From Puffinus mauretanicus (Eukaryota > Chordata > Aves > Procellariiformes > Procellariidae): a stretch of 64,000 bases of DNA. The translations under genes and the position numbers were made by a program. Positions 39,879 through 49,872 of the stretch are shown here, in pieces. Location: contig JAJKFH010002198.1 of assembly GCA_023333565.1 (NCBI GenBank), positions 1,302,001 through 1,366,000 of the forward strand, given 5' to 3'. Numbering within the stretch: the first letter of the stretch is position 1; each line of letters opens with the position of its first letter. The notes beneath the pieces were generated by a model. The model saw only the letters and a list, made by a program, of their open reading frames with translations, was not told the DNA's origin and searched no databases.

Positions 39879-39903
39879 TGACGTGCCCGTCCCCCACGTG
39901 ACG
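39879..39903. promoter_or_regulatory. paired ACGTG elements (CRE-half/E-box) in RGS7 promoter
   Basis: TGACGTG at 39879-39885 and CACGTGACG at 39895-39903 lie 9 bases apart. The second contains a palindromic E-box (CACGTG), and both contain TGACG/TGACGT CRE half-sites. These are typical binding cores for CREB/ATF and USF-type bHLH-zip factors. Placement relative to the start site is uncertain. Confidence 0.45.
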
Positions 39904-40022
39904 GCCGCTCCATTGCGGGGAGGGAGCTGAGCTGCCGCCGCTCCGGCAGAGCAGGGGAGAGCCGCAGCCTCGGCGGCGGCGGCGGCGCCTCCGCCCGCAG
40001 TGCGTGCGTGTGCCTGTGTGTG

Positions 40023-40061
40023 ATGAGCGATCGCCGCGTCCCTCCGCCCGCTGCCGGCTGA
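40023..40061 (+). other. upstream ORF in RGS7 5' UTR
   Basis: ATG at 40023 begins a 12-codon frame ending in TGA. It has G at -3 (adequate context). If transcription starts upstream of it, it would lie in the leader before the RGS7 ATG and could reduce translation. The leader part on exon 2 has no further ATG before the main start. Confidence 0.4.
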
Positions 40062-40142
40062 CACCGACCGCGCGGGGCGCGCCAGGAGCAGCAGGAGGAG
40101 GCGAGGAGCCGCGACCACCGCGCAGTGACCTTGGCCCAGGAG

Positions 40143-41244
40143 GTAAACGAGCCGGGCGGGGAGCCGCGCTCCGCGCCCCCGCCCCGTGCCGCCCGGGGGG
40201 AGGCCGGGGCGCCGCCGCTGTCCGCGGTGCTGAAACCGCGGGCGCCGCGCCGGGCTCCGCGCCGCGCCGGGCTCCCTGCCGGGCGAGCCGGTTCCCCCGG
40301 CCATTTGCTGCCGAGAGGCGCGTACCCACGGACGGGCGCTGCGGGGGCAGGGCAGGGCAGGGCAGGGCGGGCCGGCGCCGCGGACGCGATGCGGGGAAGC
40401 CGGCGCGCGAAAGGTCTGGGGGCAGGGGAGGGCTCCGGAGGTGAGCGTTTGGAGTGGAGCGCAGCCCGCCGGGCTCTCCGCAACGCCGGTGCGGTCTGTA
40501 GATGGAGCACATTCTTACACCTGCGTGCAAAGCCGGAGCTACGGCATGATCTGAGCGCTTGCCCGAGTGCAGCTCCCGTGTGACCGGGGGGAGGGCGGGG
40601 AGGAGACGGGGCTGGCGGAGGAGCCGGTGTTTTGCAGAGAAGTACGGTGAAAGTAGGTGAAAGCAACCGGAAAGGTTTTCTGGCTTGTTTCTTCCTTCCC
40701 CCCCGTCACCTGCTTCCCTCCCCCGGCATATGTGTAAGAGCACACACGTGCTGGTGAATTAAAGAGAAGTTTAAAGCGTCTGGTTTGCTTTCTGTGCGTT
40801 TGAGGATAGTGAAAGTTGCTATGGCCCGAGCTGTGAGGAGAGGGCACTGCTGAATACACCGTCGTGGGCCGAGTCCGTCCTCCCAAAACTGTGGTCTGGA
40901 AGGTGCGGAGTATCCCTTGATGAAGCCTGTGCAGGGAGGAAGGAGTGCTTTTTGAGGAGGTGTCTGCATGATATGGTGGTTAGTGGTATGTCAGGGAGCT
41001 ATTCGAAGTGACAATTCATTAACGTCTAAATTAGATTAACATATTACATTCATTATTTACAGGCAAAAGATAGTAATGACAGTAAGTGGTGAATTAGCAG
41101 CTTTGCTCCAACGTAAATATCTGTTGGAGTAAGAGCATACGCTGATTCTGATAACATGTTGGTAGAAAGTCAGGTCCATTAATCACCAGGGAAGGAAGGA
41201 GACCTGAGGCGGTGTCTTACTGAAACCACTTTTACCTTTTACAG
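40143..41244 (+). other. RGS7: RGS7 intron 1
   Basis: Inferred intron of about 1.1 kb between the CpG-island exon and the start-codon exon. It begins GTAAAC and ends in a C/T-rich tract TTTTACCTTTTACAG. The first half is CpG island and the rest is AT-rich. No further exon is evident. Confidence 0.5.
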
Positions 41245-41356
41245 TGCAACGTTCGGAAGCGGATCAAATTTGTGGGACATGGCACAAGGAAATAATTATG
41301 GGCAAAGCAGCAACGGGGTGGCTGATGAATCCCCAAACATGCTGGTGTACAGAAAG
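41245..41356 (+). other. RGS7: RGS7 exon 2 (contains start codon)
   Basis: Acceptor TTTTACAG ends at 41244 and donor AAAG|GTAAGC follows 41356, both close to consensus. The exon holds 34 bases of 5' UTR and 78 coding bases, and ends between codons (phase 0). The phase matches the known RGS7 structure, in which the next residues (MEDVIAR...) begin a new exon. Confidence 0.92.
41279..41356 (+). CDS. RGS7: RGS7 N-terminal coding part (26 codons, partial)
   Basis: RGS7 is a regulator of G-protein signalling of the R7 family. It accelerates GTP hydrolysis by Galpha i/o in neurons as an obligate dimer with Gbeta5, and is recruited to membranes by R7BP or GPR158/GPR179. The 26 residues here start MAQGNNYGQSSNGVADES and end LVYRK. 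This is nearly identical to the human N-terminus, which has T for the first S after GQ. It precedes the DEP domain; the DEP, DHEX, GGL and RGS domains lie on later exons outside this window. The ATG has G at -3 and G at +4 (GACATGG). Reading through the donor would run 38 more codons to a stop at 41471-41473, with no similarity to the protein. I found no later coding exon to the window end, consistent with the very large 5' introns of RGS7 in other vertebrates. Confidence 0.95.
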
Positions 41357-44300
41357 GTAAGCCTCTGTGTTTTTCAAAAGCTGAGGAAGGGACTTCAGGA
41401 AATGGTGAAGTCCTGGACTCTTTTGCCTAGCAAGCGAGGCCATAATTTTTGCTGTTTCTCTCCAATTTCATGAATAGATGCTGCTGCTGCACTTTGCGTT
41501 GAATGGAGCAGTCTGATTTCAGAACATGATCACCTGCCACTAATTTGGAATGTTTTGTGTCTGTTGACATTTGTGCTGCCTAATGCAGTTTAAGTGGCAT
41601 GTGCAAAGTAGATCTATATCCCAGGTACTACTAGTGACCCCTGTTTTGAGAAATGACTGGATGTGTTGTTTTAAATGGTAAAATACACACACGTGTCAAC
41701 TTTGCATCGTGTTCAGAAACAGTTGGTTTTCAGTTTGAAATACTTGATGTATTTCATTCACTTTCTGCATTGATACATATGATATGTGACGGTGGTGATG
41801 TGGCAGAGACTGGAACATGTTTTGAGTTCAAGTGTTCACTTGTAAAATCTATTTGTAAAATGAATTCATATATGTTAAAGCTAAATATTAACTATATAAT
41901 ACAGTATTTTGTATTTCTGTCTCTGGGCAAAGATTTTCAGAGTGCAGGGAAGTCAGAACCATTAACTTATTTCATATGAGGGGAAAAACTGATTAAAGAT
42001 GTTACTTATCTGCAATCACCGCAACTTAAAAAAACCCAAACACATACACTCCAGGGATTCTCTCTGGGAAGGATTTCTAATGTAGTTATTCTAATAGCGT
42101 CAATATACAAATTTCCAGACATTGAACTCTGGTAGTGGGGCTTATTTAGCCACTGTGCTTTCATTTAAGTGACAATAAATGCTTGGGGATTTTGAGATAC
42201 GTTTATACTTTTTTTTTTTTAATAAAGCTTTAATTGCATTTATCAAAAAAGAATAACAAAAATTCTAATAATAATGGAGAAAAATAACTTTGCTGTCACA
42301 AACTGAAATACATAATTATGCAACTCCTTTTTTATTCCTAGAACAGTGCTTTCTAACTTGTTTGTGGTTGTTTTTATCAGGTGGAAAAAATCAATATTTT
42401 TACTTTGTTAGAGGTATTGACTTTTCTTTTTGCAAGTTAACTGTAATAGAAAGCATCTGATATATACTCAGTTTAGTGTTTGAAGTGAACTGAGGTATCA
42501 TCAGTAACTGCGGTAAGTGTTCTTTTCCCAGAAATTAAAAGATAGTCTCAAATTGAAGTCTGATGCATACTTTTTTCTCTTCCTATTTTCAAATATGTTG
42601 TTGATTTCAGCTAGTTGATTGTATTTGCTATTTTGAAAAATTCACTTTTTACATAAGTGAATGAATTTGTGAACTCAACCTTAGTTATCCATCTATGTAA
42701 GAACGCACGTCTAGAAAAATACAGGGTTACCTTGCCGTTAACACCACCAGTGTATTTCAAAGTGCAGTTGTATGCATTAATTTATATGTGAAAATATGCT
42801 GCATATATTAAAAGCAGTATACCAAAGCTTATATTGTTTTTCATAGGTTTTTGATCTTTCTAAACAGAATCTTTCCACATTTGTCATGTACTTTCACAGT
42901 GAGAAAGAAATCTTTTCTCAGCTCATTTAGTACATGGAGGGGGAACACAGAGAAACTGTTTCTCTTCTCCCATGGTGACTTTGTCTGAGGAACTGGTCAA
43001 GCTTGTGACCCACTATATTTAGCGTGACCTCATACCAAAATTTAATGTTGCCCCTGATTAACCTCCAGATTGAAATGGAAGTGCTGAGGCAAGTGACGAG
43101 AATCCTGGTGATGCAGGGGAAATTTGAAAATGGGGAGTGGGGACAAGACACACAACCTCAGGTGTATGGTCAGCAAATCAAAGCATCAAACACGTTTTCA
43201 GTTCTCTGTAAATCAGTGGTAAAGGGATGATATCAGTTTGTGTCTTCCAGTGTAGCAGTGGTCCTTCCCTTGTTGTCACTAAAGTGCAAGTGGTGCACTG
43301 AGTATTAAACTTGGGAAGAACGCTGACCTTCTACAGCATTACTTGACATATTTATTTTTGTATATGTCAACTTATTTTTATAGCATGGTGAATCCAAAGA
43401 TCATTTAAGATCATGCACACTGGTGTTAGAGTACAGAGAGAAAACTAAGTAGTCCTTCCTTTGGCGGTATTCAAGGAATAGGCAATGAAATAATAGATAA
43501 CTTAAGTCACCTGCCTTTTTCTGCAGTATGATATTGCTGTAATCAAATGTGTTATAAATTCTGTGTCTAGAACATAAGAGGAGGGTAGTTAGGTGGAAAT
43601 CATTTCACTTCAGAGTATATAATCTCTGAATATAATTCTGTAATAGCAACAAATAAATCACAGGATTCCCTGTAACACATTTGAAAACAATACTTCTCTG
43701 TCTGTCATTGTGTTGGAAATGAAAGCACTGTGCAAAGTGAACAAAGAACTAGATCTGCCAGCTTCATGAAGGACACTGGTTTTTTTGGCCAACTGGAAAA
43801 GTATTAATAGTTGTTAGAAAAAATGTAAATGTGCTATTCGCTGGCATCAGAAGGAAACTGAATTTGAAGTCTTGCATTTTGAATAACGTTGCTGAAATCC
43901 ACAAATGCGGAAATGCTTTCTTCCAGTAGTTTATACAACATCAACGCATAGAATAGCGCACATTTTGTGATGACATGTACCTGCAAGGAATAGATGGGAC
44001 ACCTCTTACTACTTGTGTTAACGAAGAACTAAAATTTGGCCAGGCTGAGTGAAAACCATTACTTTGGCTATAAAACAATTTTGTAATCTGCTAATTCTGC
44101 TAGTCTGTCTAACTTTCAGGCACCATCTGAACTAAGTATGTTCTAAACTGCATGGAGTTACAGCCCTGTGTTTCCTGAATTTTGGTTCTGTCAGGACCAT
44201 TTTGTAGAAAATTCTATATGGAGTGAAGTTCTGGTGTTTACAAATTCAGTATTTAAGGCTTGTTATGGAATCGTTATTGCAGTTCACGTAAATTGCAAAC

Positions 44301-47300
44301 TCTTGACAAAAAAGGCTGGTTTTCTACTTTTTAAAAATGTATTTGTTTTGTGATTAGTTACTTATTTGAAGAATTGAAGAAAGGTGGATTTTCAGGTTAT
44401 AATCTAGAGTAATATAGAGTGTAGATAGCCTGTTATTCTCATAGTAGCTTGTATTCATAGGCAAAGAAGGGTTTCATTGCATTTTGCTTTCAGATGTGAA
44501 ATAGTTTTTTTAAAATCAGCATAAGATAATTCAATGCATACATAACTTAGAATTACTTATTTGAATCTGTGATGGAAAAGACAGCAGGACAGATAAATAG
44601 TCCCTTATATCATTTTTACACTGCCTTTTAAGATGCTTGTGTCAGTGTTTTTTATGCCTTGGGGAATACTTTTTATTTTAATAGAGTGTCAGCTGCGTCA
44701 TTCTTTTTGGTTATCAGCCTAATTATAAAGTAATGACATGTGACACATCATTGGTACTGACATACCTTAGAAAAAGTCCAGAATTTTTCTGCTAGTAGCC
44801 TGAGGCGAACATGAAAAATGTAAAACCCCTGCTTTTGCTTTCTTTCCAACAGAGTCCATTTCAGTCAGCAATTAAAAGAGATAAGACACTAGAATCCATA
44901 GCATTTTAACATCACAAGTTGCTCATACAGAAATCTCGGATTTCGGCAATGCTAACTGACTGCTGCAAGCTAGGTCTTAAAGAAGAAACTTGAGATGTAA
45001 TGTAAGGCTCATATTGTGCAGCTTTTCTAAGTTTCAGAGCCTGACCTGCCTTTTTTTTTAATCTCAAGCATGGCACAAATAATTAAAAGAATAGGAATTG
45101 TCTTTGAGGAACTTCCATTTTAGACCTACCGCTGGTCCTGCTGAACCCTTGTTTGTCTTTCTGGTCTGTGTTTCGCTTACTTTTTTAGTCAAACATATGC
45201 TGCAAGAATTAGGAGTTCTAATTTCTAAGTTTAATGGTTATTGTATTGCTGTCTGAACTAGCTTCGTTTGAGAGATGATAGCTTTATTTTGTAGCAATAA
45301 GATTAGCCTTGTCTGAATAGTAATATTCTTGTGACCGAGACTTTGATTCTCTACCTTTCTCACTGCCCTGAGTGTTGAAATAGCTTTTGCCGAAGCTGAT
45401 TAGAATTACTAACAGTTGGGGCTTTCAATGCTGTAATGAAGATAATGAGGTGTTTGTTCTGTTCTTGTGACAATTGTTGAAGGTCATATATGCCAGTACT
45501 CATGTAGAGCAAGGGCTGAATTTGTAATCTCAAACTATGACTTAGTTTACCGTGACCTGATATTCCTCATAGAAACTATGCCTCCAAAGCGTGATACTTG
45601 GCAAATGTTGTAAAGGAGCAATAGCCGTGCAGTGACAACATTTGAGGAAATAGTGACCACCATCTTCTAATAACCATTCTCCTCTCCTCTGCTTGTACCG
45701 TAGATGACTTCCAATGTAGGGTGCAGATAATATCAACAGCTCCCTTAAAAAAGATTGTTGGAAGAAAATGATATCACAGATAACTGTATTCCTTAGAGCC
45801 TGTGAGACTAAGGAAGGACATCGTAGGTGGGATTTTTCCGAGTGTTGTCACTCACTTTGGTAAGGGAAGAATTAGTCTGATACTATGCATTTCTGAATAT
45901 GCCATCACTACCTATGGAGGCATCTTGCTCTCAGTGTAAACTACTGAGTTTGTTACTACATTGCAAATGCCAGGTACTCTAAGGCACTAGAGAGAAGTGT
46001 TTTGTTTTGTTTTAAATTAAATTACAATATTCCTCTGCATTATGCAGTTTCTTCTTCTGAGAAGAAGAGTGGTACCGTTGCGAGTCTTGGATGCTGGTCT
46101 TGGTTTTATTCCAACACTCATCATTATAGAATTGGTGGAGAAAGGTCCACATTTGTGGACCTCAGGAATCCCAGCTGTAGGAAGAACAGAATTTAGCTCC
46201 CTATCCAGTATGAATGTTATGGGGATGTTGTCGTAGTTCTGGCGTAGTTGGTTGATAGTGAAGTAAGCTATTACATAGGTAGTATTTAGAGGGCAGGAAC
46301 TTAACACTGAAGGACAGAAGAGTTGCTAGATGCTGTGGAGTGCCTTTCATGTGGTGAGACTGCATGTTTCTCTGTACGCTCTCACCCTCGTGTTTTCTAT
46401 GTACCCCCTGTGCAGCGATTCACTTTGATGCTGTATCCTCTCCTGGAATGGTTATTGTTAGTACTAGGTGTAGCATGTATGGCTTGGCATCATTTGTGAT
46501 AAAAGCAGTATAAAGGATTTGATTGTCTTCACAACTGTACAGAACCACTGAAAATGCCAAGGAAACCTAATTAAAATATGTCTATCTGAGGCTGCAGGTG
46601 GCTAGATCTGCGAGAGGGTCACCTGCCCCGTATATTTGCTTTGGTGATCCCTGCTGGTGTTTTCCATCCTTTCTGTTCTCATCTTCCTTCCACTAGGTGT
46701 AGAAATGTATCAAGTAATATTGCAGTGAGAGGTTTACTGCTGCTTACTGCTCTGAGCTTGATGTGCTCGGATCACGGGCATTACTGTCAAATGCAAAAAC
46801 CCCATAGAATTCTGTGCCACCATGTTACTTTCTTCCTCCATCCCACATGTGCCGTCTGAAAACTGTATGTGCCTGTTTTGATTGTGCATTGTCATTTTCA
46901 GTTTCTCTGCTTCTTTCCTTTGAAGCAGTCTACATTTGTAGCTATGGAAACAATGATGCTATTGATAGTGACGTGCAATACGGAGTCAGAAATTGTTTGT
47001 TTTGGAGTTTTGAGGTTTGTTTTCTTTTATTTCAGACTTACAACATTCTTTGTGGACTGCAGGAATTTTTATAGTAACTTCTATCATATGATAACATTTG
47101 ACAGGTTCCCACCAAAGCTGATATGAACTATAATGAGGCCACATTAAAATACTTGCATGTAAATACAACTTGTTAAAATGTGGCTATTTTTCCAATTCAG
47201 GATTCACAAACCAATTGAAGCATAGTTGTAACTTTCAGTATAGGAAGCACTACACCAGCTTCTTCAAATCAGTCTGTAAAAGCTGCTAAAAGAGAAGAAA

Positions 47301-48902
47301 TTGGGCTTGTGAAGTCCATTTACAAATCTAAATCCCAGGCCAAGCCTAGAAAGAACAGAGTAAAGTCACCAGCAGAATATGTTTAATTGTTTTTTACATG
47401 CTATAAAACTTTTCAGACAAAGCGTTGGGGAAAGGTAAAGACTGCAGATATATAATTTAGTGTGAACAATGGCTGGTCTTCAACTGTATCTCTAAAACAA
47501 TAAAGCTTTTACAAAAGAGATCCATATAATTATTTGCTGTGTTACAGATGGATAAACTGACAGTGACATGTCAGAGTAGTGGAAAAGCTAAAAATCCTTT
47601 TTTTGGTAAAATAGAGCAAACTATTTTCTACAGAAGAGGGAGTCATTAGGGCTGAGCTTGCGAAATACTACCTGGAATTGCTTCCATTATTCCTTTTTTT
47701 TTTTTTTTTTTAATGGAAACAGATTGCAGTAGTAGGGGGAAGAAGTTGGAAATGTAGGAGGGCACCTTTTGTTGACTTGGATCAAGGCAAGAAAAGTCTG
47801 GATTTTAATAGTGGTAATATGAACCTTACAAAAATGAATAAGGAAGGAAAACTTTGAGGGTGGGATTAGGAGGAGGAGGAGATTGACCACTTTAGAAAAA
47901 CATCTTCAGATGAAACTTTGAGATGGTGGTGCAGTGAAGAAAAAGTATGTGTACAATTTTCCGTGGCGAAGGGATCAGCCGAGAATTTTGATTTTTGATC
48001 TTGATTGCCACCAGCTATAAAAAAAAGTTGGAGATAAAAAGGTTGAGCTAGTTATTAAAGTATGTGTTGGTTATAAGAGTAACTGGAATAGATATAGTGG
48101 GAATGAGATTGGCTGGGGAGCCACAGGGGACATTAGTCCTTGGAGCTGAACTGTCTGAGAAGCAGAGTTGGGAACTATAGCTTCATCTGGAGAGTGAGAA
48201 CTGCCTGGCATTAGTGCAGGAGAGCAGGCTGGCCAAGAAACAGAGCTGTAGGAACAGGTATAGGAGCATCTCATAAAGCCATTGTAACTGTCAATGAAGC
48301 TTTTGCTAGATAACATACAGACTTCTTCACTAACAGGGATGGGAACCTGGCATTTTTACTATTTAGCCTCCTAAAATCTGGGGCCTGTTTTGTGCTTGTG
48401 TGTTTGTGTATCTGTGTTTGAAAGTTTCCTTTGTCAGATGCTGCTTTGGATCTCTCTGAATTTGTTTGTAATGCCCTGTGTATCTCTGAGAAGACAGCTT
48501 TATGGGCTGAGTTTCAGAGAAGCTGCTTTGTCTGTGAAGGTGATCAGGGCATCAAAAGCCAGAGACATCACTCTTGCTTTTTCTTACTGTTGTTACCTGC
48601 TCTTCCTTCAAATATACTTCTGGCTAAAAGTTTATTGCTGATGAATAGGAACTGGAGAGATGACACCGTAATGTATATTTTATCCATATTTTTTCAATGA
48701 AGATGCCTATTTTTCAAGATTTTTATAATTGTGCTATTTCTACGCAATTGAGGACATCTTTGATAGCCATTAAATGAAATTTGAAGTGTATTAGATCCAC
48801 AGTGTCATTCAAATGAGAAATCCTTTTGGGGAAGTCTCCTAAGTAGTTATCATGTTATATTCATATCAAAGATGTGCTGGTTTAATTCTGAAAAACTTTA
48901 AA
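41357..48902 (+). other. RGS7: RGS7 intron 2, first part
   Basis: AT-rich intronic DNA starting GTAAGC. I searched for the DEP-domain exon (expected to start MEDVIARMQDEK) and did not find it. It holds a T run at 47694-47711. Open frames are short and show no recognisable similarity. Confidence 0.75.
47694..47711 (+). repeat. poly-T run
   Basis: Eighteen T residues within RGS7 intron 2. Confidence 0.7.
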
Positions 48903-49872
48903 TCATAAAATCATAGAATCATTAAGATTGGAAAAGACCTCTAAGATCGTCAACCCAACAGACCATGTCCACTAAACCATGTCCCTAAGCGCCTCATCTA
49001 CACGTCTTTTAAATACTTCCAGGGTCGGTGACTCAACCACTTCCCTGGGCAGCCTGTTCCAAGGCCTGATCACTCTTTCAGTAAAGAAATTTCTCCTAAT
49101 GTCCAATCTAAACCTCCCTTGGCGCAACTTGAGGCCATTTCCTCTCGTCCCTATCGCTAGTTACTTGGAGAAGAGACCAACACCCACCTCGCTACAACCT
49201 CCTTTCAGGTAGTTGTAGAGCGCCATGAGGTCTCCCTCAGCCTCTCTCTCCAGGCTAAACAGTCCCAGCTCCCTCAGCGCTCCTCAAGACTTGTGCTCCA
49301 GGCCCTTCACCAGGTTCGTTGCTCTCCTCTGACACGCTCCAGCACCTCACAATGTCCTTCTTGTAGTGAGGGGGCCCAAACTGAACACAGTATTCCAAGC
49401 GGCCTCACCAGTGCCGAGTACAGGGCACGATCACCTGCCTACTCCTGCTGGCCACACTATTCCTAATACAGGCCAGGATGCCATTGGCCTTCTTGGCCAC
49501 CTGGGCACACTGCCGGCTCATGTTCAGTCGGCTGTCAACCAGCACCCCCAGGTCCTTTTCCTCTGGGCAGCTTTCCAGCCACTCTTCCCCAAGCCTGTAG
49601 CGTTGCCTGGGGCTGTTGTGGCCGAAGTGCAGGACCCGGCACTTGGCCTTGTTGAACCTCATACAGTTGGCCTCAGCCCATCGATCCAGCCTGTCCAGGT
49701 CCCTCTGCAGAGCCTTCCTACCCTCCAGCAGATCAACACTCCCGCCCAGCTTGGTGCCGTCTGCAAACTTACTGAGGGAGCACTCGATCCCCTCATCCAG
49801 ATCGTTGATAAAGATATTGAACAGGACCGGCCCCAGTACTGAGCCCTGGGGAACACCGCTCGTGACCGGCCG
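48903..49872 (-). mobile_element. 5'-truncated CR1 LINE, antisense to RGS7
   Basis: Read on the minus strand, this ends in AATGATTCTATGATTTTATG, the CR1 tail. Before it come a short 3' UTR and the end of ORF2 (RDMV then TAG at 48974-48972). Upstream is the C-terminal half of the reverse transcriptase, with motif B ([10 protein letters not shown]) and the catalytic box. The element is truncated within the reverse transcriptase and lacks the N-terminal half and endonuclease. The similarity to CR1 fades near 49872. The left edge is marked by the tail; the right edge is uncertain and could extend to about 49960. CR1 makes no reliable target-site duplication, and I see none. Confidence 0.93.
48972..49872 (-). 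pseudogene. CR1 ORF2 reverse transcriptase remnant, inactive
   Basis: The frame 49959-49405 (minus) is open and encodes a reverse-transcriptase palm segment. The catalytic box reads FADG: the second aspartate has become glycine (codon at 49758-49756), which would abolish polymerase activity. Near 49420 the frame is lost by a one-base deletion. A further small deletion lies just beyond, and the C-terminal thumb region continues as recognisable but frame-disrupted sequence to the TAG at 48974-48972. The first about 30 codons of the open frame (49959-49873) do not look like CR1 and come from flanking DNA. It is a dead copy with no expected function. Confidence 0.88.

Larger units (their letters stand above)
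39850..40142 (+). other. RGS7: RGS7 exon 1 (5' UTR, start approximate)
   Basis: This is inferred as the non-coding first exon. It lies in the CpG island upstream of the start-codon exon, on the same strand, and ends at a splice donor (CCCAGGAG|GTAAAC, GT at 40143-40144). The 5' boundary is only a guess because CpG promoters start transcription diffusely. It contains a short upstream open frame at 40023-40061. Other donors in this GC-rich stretch cannot be excluded. Confidence 0.5.
39740..40620. promoter_or_regulatory. RGS7: CpG island at RGS7 promoter
   Basis: A sharp rise in G+C and CpG covers the inferred RGS7 first exon and the start of intron 1. It includes a GGA trinucleotide run (about 39809-39838), a CGG run (about 39973-39990) and, in the intron, a GGGCA pentanucleotide run (about 40347-40370). 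No TATA box at a suitable position is obvious. Long open frames on both strands here are a by-product of GC-rich sequence and are not reported as genes. Confidence 0.75.

Noticed and set aside
39688..40743. Minus-strand open frames of 188-351 codons and plus-strand frames over the RGS7 CpG island
   Set aside because: Several overlapping frames are open at once, with Pro/Arg/Ser-rich low-complexity translations produced by GGA and CGG repeats. No protein similarity is recognised.
41270..41278. RGS7 start three codons upstream at a TTG
   Set aside because: The ATG at 41279 matches the known RGS7 N-terminus and has good context. The TTG is non-standard for a vertebrate gene.
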